17,563 bases of DNA, taken from the NCBI GenBank assembly GCA_964576255.1, contig CAZNUK010000050.1:1-17563 (forward strand). The letters are read 5' to 3'. Origin of the DNA: Eshraghiella sp964576255 (GTDB lineage Bacteria; Bacillota; Clostridia; Lachnospirales; Lachnospiraceae). The notes beneath the pieces are model-generated. The model was not told where the DNA came from. It saw nothing but the letters and a program-made list of their open reading frames with translations, and did not search any database. Below, piece by piece: positions 14,040 through 17,563 of this stretch. The translations under genes were made by a program, and so were the position numbers. Every line of letters begins with the position of its first letter. Positions within the stretch are counted from its first letter, which is position 1.

Positions 14040-15437
14040 ATGAGCAATACGACACAGACGTCAGCAAGAAAGAGAATTGAAGCTCTTCTTGATGATAAGA
14101 GTTTTGTTGAAATTGGCGGGCTTATTAAGGCTAGAAGCACTGATTTTAACATGACAACAGTAGACACTCCAGCGGATGGTGTTATCACTGGATACGGTAC
14201 CATCGATGGAAGTCTTGTGTATGTATATAGCCAGGATGTAACTGTTTTAAGCGGTTCTGTTGGCGAAATGCATGCTAAGAAAATAGTTAATATTTATGAC
14301 ATGGCAATGAAGATGGGAGCACCTGTAGTAGGTCTTCTTGATTGCGCAGGTCTTAGACTTCAGGAGGCAACTGACGCACTTAATGCGGTTGGTGATATTT
14401 ACCATAAACAGGTAATGGCTTCAGGAGTTATTCCACAGCTTACAGCAGTTTTTGGAGCATGTGGTGGCGGACTTGCTTTAATGCCAGGTTTAACAGATTT
14501 TACTTTTATGGAAGAGAAGAACGGTAAGCTTTTTGTTAACAGCCCTAATGCTCTTGATGGTAATTATGAGGCTAAGAACGATACTGCCGGTGCAGCATTC
14601 CAGTCAGCTGAGGCTGGACTTGTTGATTTTGTTGGAGATGAAGCTACCATTCTTACTGAGATTCGTAATCTTATTGCAGTTCTTCCTGCTAATAATGAGG
14701 ACGAAGCAATTGATGATTGTCAGGATGACCTTAACAGAGGTTGTGACGGACTTGTAGCCGCTGACCCTGATTATATTATCTCAAGCATTTCTGACGGAAA
14801 TCTTTTTATTGAAGTTAAGAAAAATTACGCACCTTCAATGGTAACCGGTTTTATTAAGCTTAATGGTGCTACAGTTGGTGTGGTTGCTAATAAGGCAGCT
14901 TCTGATGCAGGTAATGTTCTTACAGCTGATGGTTGTGATAAGGCTGCTGAGTTTGTTAAGTTATGTGATGCTTTCTCAATTCCTGTACTTTCTCTTACCA
15001 ATGTTAAGGGATATCTTGCTACAGTTGAGAATGAGAAGAGAATTGCCAAAGCAGCAGCTCGTCTTACATATGCTTTTGCAGAGGCTACAGTACCTAAGGT
15101 TAACCTTATTACAGGAGAGGCTTATGGTAGTGCATATGTTACTATGAATTCCAAGGCAATTGGTGCAGATGTTACATATGCTTGGCCGGATGCAGTAATT
15201 GGAACTATGGATGCAGGTATGGCTGCAAAGATTATCTATGCTGACCAGCCGGAATTGGTTGGTGAGAAGACTGCTGAATACGCTGCACTTCAGAATAATG
15301 TTATGTCAGCTGCACAGAGAGGTTATGTTGACAGCATTGTTGAGCCTGTTGATACAAGAAAATACATCATTGGCGCATTCGAGATGTTATATTCTAAGAG
15401 CGTAGATACTGTTGCTAAGAAGCATGGCACAGTTTAG
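14040..15437 (+). CDS. Biotin-dependent carboxyltransferase, MmdA/PccB (12S)-like, divergent
   Basis: The protein has 465 residues, against about 510-520 for typical methylmalonyl-CoA decarboxylase alpha or propionyl-CoA carboxylase beta. Both crotonase-like halves are present: GSVGEMHAKKIV (72-83), a GVIPQLTAVFGACGGG run (129-144), TDFTFM (152-157) in the N half, and RLTYAFAEATVPKVNLIT (341-358), GADVTYAWPDAVIG (375-388) and RGYVDSIVEP (428-437) in the C half. Two catalytic oxyanion motifs are changed: DSGGAR becomes D101-C-A-G-L-R106, and MGAEGA becomes MDAGMA (390-395). It would move a carboxyl group between an acyl-CoA and carrier biotin. CGGAGG lies eight bases before the ATG. Codon use is strongly biased, as in highly expressed genes. 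The altered motifs leave the substrate uncertain. Confidence 0.85.
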   Translation: MSNTTQTSARKRIEALLDDKSFVEIGGLIKARSTDFNMTTVDTPADGVITGYGTIDGSLVYVYSQDVTVLSGSVGEMHAKKIVNIYDMAMKMGAPVVGLLDCAGLRLQEATDALNAVGDIYHKQVMASGVIPQLTAVFGACGGGLALMPGLTDFTFMEEKNGKLFVNSPNALDGNYEAKNDTAGAAFQSAEAGLVDFVGDEATILTEIRNLIAVLPANNEDEAIDDCQDDLNRGCDGLVAADPDYIISSISDGNLFIEVKKNYAPSMVTGFIKLNGATVGVVANKAASDAGNVLTADGCDKAAEFVKLCDAFSIPVLSLTNVKGYLATVENEKRIAKAAARLTYAFAEATVPKVNLITGEAYGSAYVTMNSKAIGADVTYAWPDAVIGTMDAGMAAKIIYADQPELVGEKTAEYAALQNNVMSAAQRGYVDSIVEPVDTRKYIIGAFEMLYSKSVDTVAKKHGTV

Positions 15438-15449
15438 TGAGGTGAGCCT

Positions 15450-15800
15450 ATGATTTTATTAGCAAGCATGGCAGACAGGATGAAGGAAGCCGGATTAAAT
15501 TCCCTCATCTGTATCACAGTTACTTTCGTTGTTTTGATATTTATTTCTTTAATTATCAGTCTTTTTAAATACATTAATAAAGCAGAGACGGCCATTGCAG
15601 CCCGTAAAGCAAAAAAAGCTGAAGAGAAAAATATTTCAGAGACAGCAATAGATAACACTATTTCACAGATTACTGCAAAGGAAGAAGAGGAACTTAATGA
15701 CCTTGAGTTAGTTGCTGTAATTGCAGCAGCTATTGCGACAGAGGCAGGCTGTTCTACAGACGATTTTGTAGTTAGATCAATCAGAAAAGTTAGGAGATAA
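15450..15800 (+). CDS. oadG: OadG-like gamma/delta subunit of a Na+-pumping decarboxylase
   Basis: A 116-residue small membrane protein. One membrane helix spans about 17-41, followed by a basic, Lys/Ala-rich cytoplasmic segment (KAETAIAARKAKKAEEK). The C-terminal domain ELVAVIAAAIATEAGC (about 86-101), ending in DDFVVRSIRKVRR, is typical of OadG/MmdD-like subunits in Clostridia. These subunits hold the soluble carboxyltransferase and biotin carrier to the membrane pump. GAGGTGA lies six to nine bases before the ATG, 12 bases after the carboxyltransferase stop. The gene order between the carboxyltransferase and the biotin carrier supports the call; sequence conservation in this family is low. 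Confidence 0.82.
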   Translation: MILLASMADRMKEAGLNSLICITVTFVVLIFISLIISLFKYINKAETAIAARKAKKAEEKNISETAIDNTISQITAKEEEELNDLELVAVIAAAIATEAGCSTDDFVVRSIRKVRR

Positions 15801-15805
15801 TTATT

Positions 15806-16177
15806 ATGAAGAATTACACTATTACAGTTAATGGTAATGTTTACAATGTAACAGTTGAAGAAGGTGTTACAGCAGGTGCACCTGCTATGAGCGCACCTGT
15901 AGCTGCTCCTAAGGCAGCACCTGCACCAGTAGCACCTGCTGCACCTAAGAGCGCAGGAGCAGGAGCAGTTAAGGTTAACGCTCCAATGCCTGGTAAGGTT
16001 GTAGCAGTTAAGGCTAATGCCGGAGATGCAGTTAAGAAGGGACAGGTTATTCTTGTTCTTGAGGCTATGAAGATGGAGAACGACATTGTTGCTCCGGCAG
16101 ATGGTACAGTTGCTAGTATTGATACAGCAGTAGGTAATGCGGTAGAAGCAGGCGAGACCTTAGCAACATTAAACTAG
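15806..16177 (+). CDS. Biotin carboxyl carrier protein of the decarboxylase
   Basis: A 123-residue carrier. Residues 1-20 form a short beta-strand region (MKNYTITVNGNVYNVTVEEG), then a flexible Ala/Pro linker (22-50), then a biotinyl domain (54-123) with the EAMKM motif at 86-90; K89 is the biotinylated lysine. It matches the MmdC / 1.3S transcarboxylase layout. It carries CO2 as carboxybiotin from the carboxyltransferase to the membrane pump. AGGAG lies upstream at about 15793-15797, and the start is five bases after the OadG-like stop. The Ala/Pro linker DNA is GC-richer than the surroundings because of the Ala codons, not because of transfer. Confidence 0.95.
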   Translation: MKNYTITVNGNVYNVTVEEGVTAGAPAMSAPVAAPKAAPAPVAPAAPKSAGAGAVKVNAPMPGKVVAVKANAGDAVKKGQVILVLEAMKMENDIVAPADGTVASIDTAVGNAVEAGETLATLN

Positions 16178-16193
16178 TATTGGAGGTATCACA

Positions 16194-17351
16194 ATGGAAA
16201 TGGTACTTGAAACATTAGAGAACCTGCTGAATCAGACTGCTTTTATGAATCTTACATGGGGTAACTATGTAATGATTTTAGTTGCATTTGTTTTCATGTA
16301 TCTGGCTATTGGAAAAGGATTTGAACCACTTTTACTTGTTCCGATTTCATTCGGTATGTTATTAGTTAATCTTTTCCCAGACATTATGCAGTCCTTTGAA
16401 GAAGCAGAGGCGGCTGGAAACAGCGCAGCGGGACTTTTATATTACTTCTATGTATTAGATGAATGGAGTATTATGCCTTCACTTATTTTCATGGGAGTAG
16501 GAGCAATGACAGACTTTGGACCGCTCATTGCTAATCCTAAGAGCTTTTTACTTGGTGCAGCAGCACAGATTGGTATTTTTGCAGCATATTTCTTAGCAAT
16601 TCTTCTTGGATTTAACGGAGAAGCTGCTGCGGCTATTTCAATTATCGGTGGTGCGGATGGACCTACATCAATCTTCCTTGCTGGTAAGCTTGGACAGACT
16701 GATTTAATGGGACCTATTGCAGTTGCGGCATATTCATATATGTCACTTGTACCGATTATTCAGCCACCTATTATGAAGCTATTAACTACTAAGAAGGAAA
16801 GAGAAATTAAGATGGAACAGCTTCGTCCTGTATCCAAGCTTGAGAAGATTCTTTTCCCAATCGTTGTAACAGTAGTTGTAGTTTTAATTCTTCCTACAAC
16901 AGCTCCACTTGTTGGTATGCTTATGTTGGGAAATCTTTTCAGAGAGTGCGGAGTTGTTAAGCAGCTTACAGAAACAGCTTCCAATGCTCTTATGTACATT
17001 GTAGTTATTCTCCTTGGTACATCCGTAGGAGCAACCACAAGTGCAGAGGCATTCCTTAATGCCAGCACACTTAAGATCGTTGTACTCGGTCTTGTGGCAT
17101 TTGCAGTTGGTACAGCAGCCGGAGTATTATTTGGTAAGCTTATGTGCTTCTTTACCAAGGGCAAGGTTAATCCGTTAATTGGTTCTGCCGGAGTTTCAGC
17201 AGTTCCTATGGCGGCCAGAGTATCACAGAAGGTTGGTGCAGAGGCAGACCCTACGAACTTCCTTTTGATGCATGCAATGGGACCTAACGTAGCCGGTGTT
17301 ATCGGAACCGCAGTTGTAGCCGGTACATTTATGGCAATATTCGGAGTATAA
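16194..17351 (+). CDS. oadB: Na+-pumping decarboxylase beta subunit
   Basis: This 385-residue multi-helix membrane protein decarboxylates carboxybiotin and exports Na+ in the process (OadB/MmdB/GcdB family). It shows MGVGAMTDFGPLIANPK (100-116), the Na+-site run GGADGPTSIF (152-161, with D155 equivalent to the essential Asp of OadB), AVAAYSYMSLVPIIQPP (176-192), GTSVGATTSAEAFL (about 276-289) and the C-terminal GPNVAGVIGTAVVAG region. The length is normal for the short form without the N-terminal extension. GGAGG lies about eight bases before the ATG at 16194. It turns the free energy of decarboxylation into a sodium gradient, which could drive symporters such as the PutP-like protein at 9154-10695. 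Confidence 0.95.
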   Translation: MEMVLETLENLLNQTAFMNLTWGNYVMILVAFVFMYLAIGKGFEPLLLVPISFGMLLVNLFPDIMQSFEEAEAAGNSAAGLLYYFYVLDEWSIMPSLIFMGVGAMTDFGPLIANPKSFLLGAAAQIGIFAAYFLAILLGFNGEAAAAISIIGGADGPTSIFLAGKLGQTDLMGPIAVAAYSYMSLVPIIQPPIMKLLTTKKEREIKMEQLRPVSKLEKILFPIVVTVVVVLILPTTAPLVGMLMLGNLFRECGVVKQLTETASNALMYIVVILLGTSVGATTSAEAFLNASTLKIVVLGLVAFAVGTAAGVLFGKLMCFFTKGKVNPLIGSAGVSAVPMAARVSQKVGAEADPTNFLLMHAMGPNVAGVIGTAVVAGTFMAIFGV

Positions 17352-17364
17352 GGAGGAAATGATA

Positions 17365-17563
17365 ATGGCAGATAAAATCGAAGCTAGACCGGTTAAAATT
17401 ACCGAGACTATATTACGTGATGCACATCAGTCTTTGATTGCTACCAGAATGACAACAGAGCAGATGCTTCCTATCATTGATAAGATGGATAAGGTTGGTT
17501 ATCATGCAGTTGAGTGCTGGGGCGGTGCTACATTCGATGCATCACTTAGATTCTTAAAAGAGG
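17365..17563 (+). CDS. oadA: OadA / 5S-type carboxyltransferase (pyruvate carboxylase subunit B), 5' part
   Basis: The first 66 codons are present; the gene continues beyond the window. The start of the HMGL-like carboxyltransferase barrel is clear: KITETILRDAHQSLIATRM (11-29), in which the Asp of LRDAHQ is a metal ligand, and VECWGGATFDASLRFL (49-64). AGGAGG (17351-17356) lies eight bases before the ATG, 13 bases after the OadB stop. The protein should transfer carboxyl groups between oxaloacetate/pyruvate and biotin. With the 12S-like protein at 14040, the operon encodes two different carboxyltransferases for one visible biotin carrier. Whether the missing C-terminus carries its own biotinyl domain cannot be seen. 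Confidence 0.9.
   Translation, partial: MADKIEARPVKITETILRDAHQSLIATRMTTEQMLPIIDKMDKVGYHAVECWGGATFDASLRFLKE

Overview
The window looks like chromosomal DNA from a low-GC Firmicute, most likely a gut or rumen Lachnospiraceae-type Clostridium relative. This is inferred from AT-rich codon use, strong GGAGG ribosome sites with frequent GTG/TTG starts, a clustered phospho-signalling locus (FHA, PP2C, Ser/Thr kinase), a biotin-dependent Na+-pump decarboxylase operon, and an AT-rich nuclease/transposase-like gene of a type common in that family. No database search was possible, so family names rest on motif recognition.

Layout. (1) 1-4339, + strand: a tightly packed operon holding the tail of a membrane protein, a membrane-anchored zinc-ribbon protein, an FHA protein, a PP2C phosphatase, a transmembrane Ser/Thr kinase with a TPR-like external region instead of PASTA domains, and a small membrane protein with four ~10-residue-spaced TxxL motifs. 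Together they read as a membrane phosphothreonine circuit: kinase writes, phosphatase erases, FHA reads, and the repeated TxxL tail is a plausible phosphorylated ligand. (2) 4338-4465: a long structured inverted repeat between convergent operons. (3) 4464-5492, - strand: DAHP synthase. (4) 5618-9077, + strand: sirtuin followed by a translationally coupled three-gene ABC-2 exporter. (5) 9092-9138: bidirectional terminator; 9154-10695, - strand: Na+/proline symporter. (6) 10828-11340: small nitroreductase, followed by a second, reverse-oriented copy of the structured repeat (11334-11454) and a gene-poor AT-rich stretch with further palindromes. (7) 11666-12610: PD-(D/E)XK nuclease/transposase-like protein whose coiled-coil tail is built from perfect 42-bp repeats. 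(8) 12675-13898: D,D-carboxypeptidase whose start codon directly abuts a terminator-like hairpin. (9) 13930-17563: promoter and operon for a carboxyltransferase, OadG-like subunit, biotin carrier, OadB Na+ pump and the start of a 5S/OadA-type carboxyltransferase; its codon use looks like that of a highly expressed operon.

The most unusual signals are two diverged copies of an RNA-like structured repeat. They share sequence blocks, a conserved bulge position and a GNRA-type loop, but their outer palindromic arms are unrelated to each other. Next are the periodic TxxL motifs shared by the FHA protein and the small membrane protein, and the altered catalytic motifs of the carboxyltransferase.
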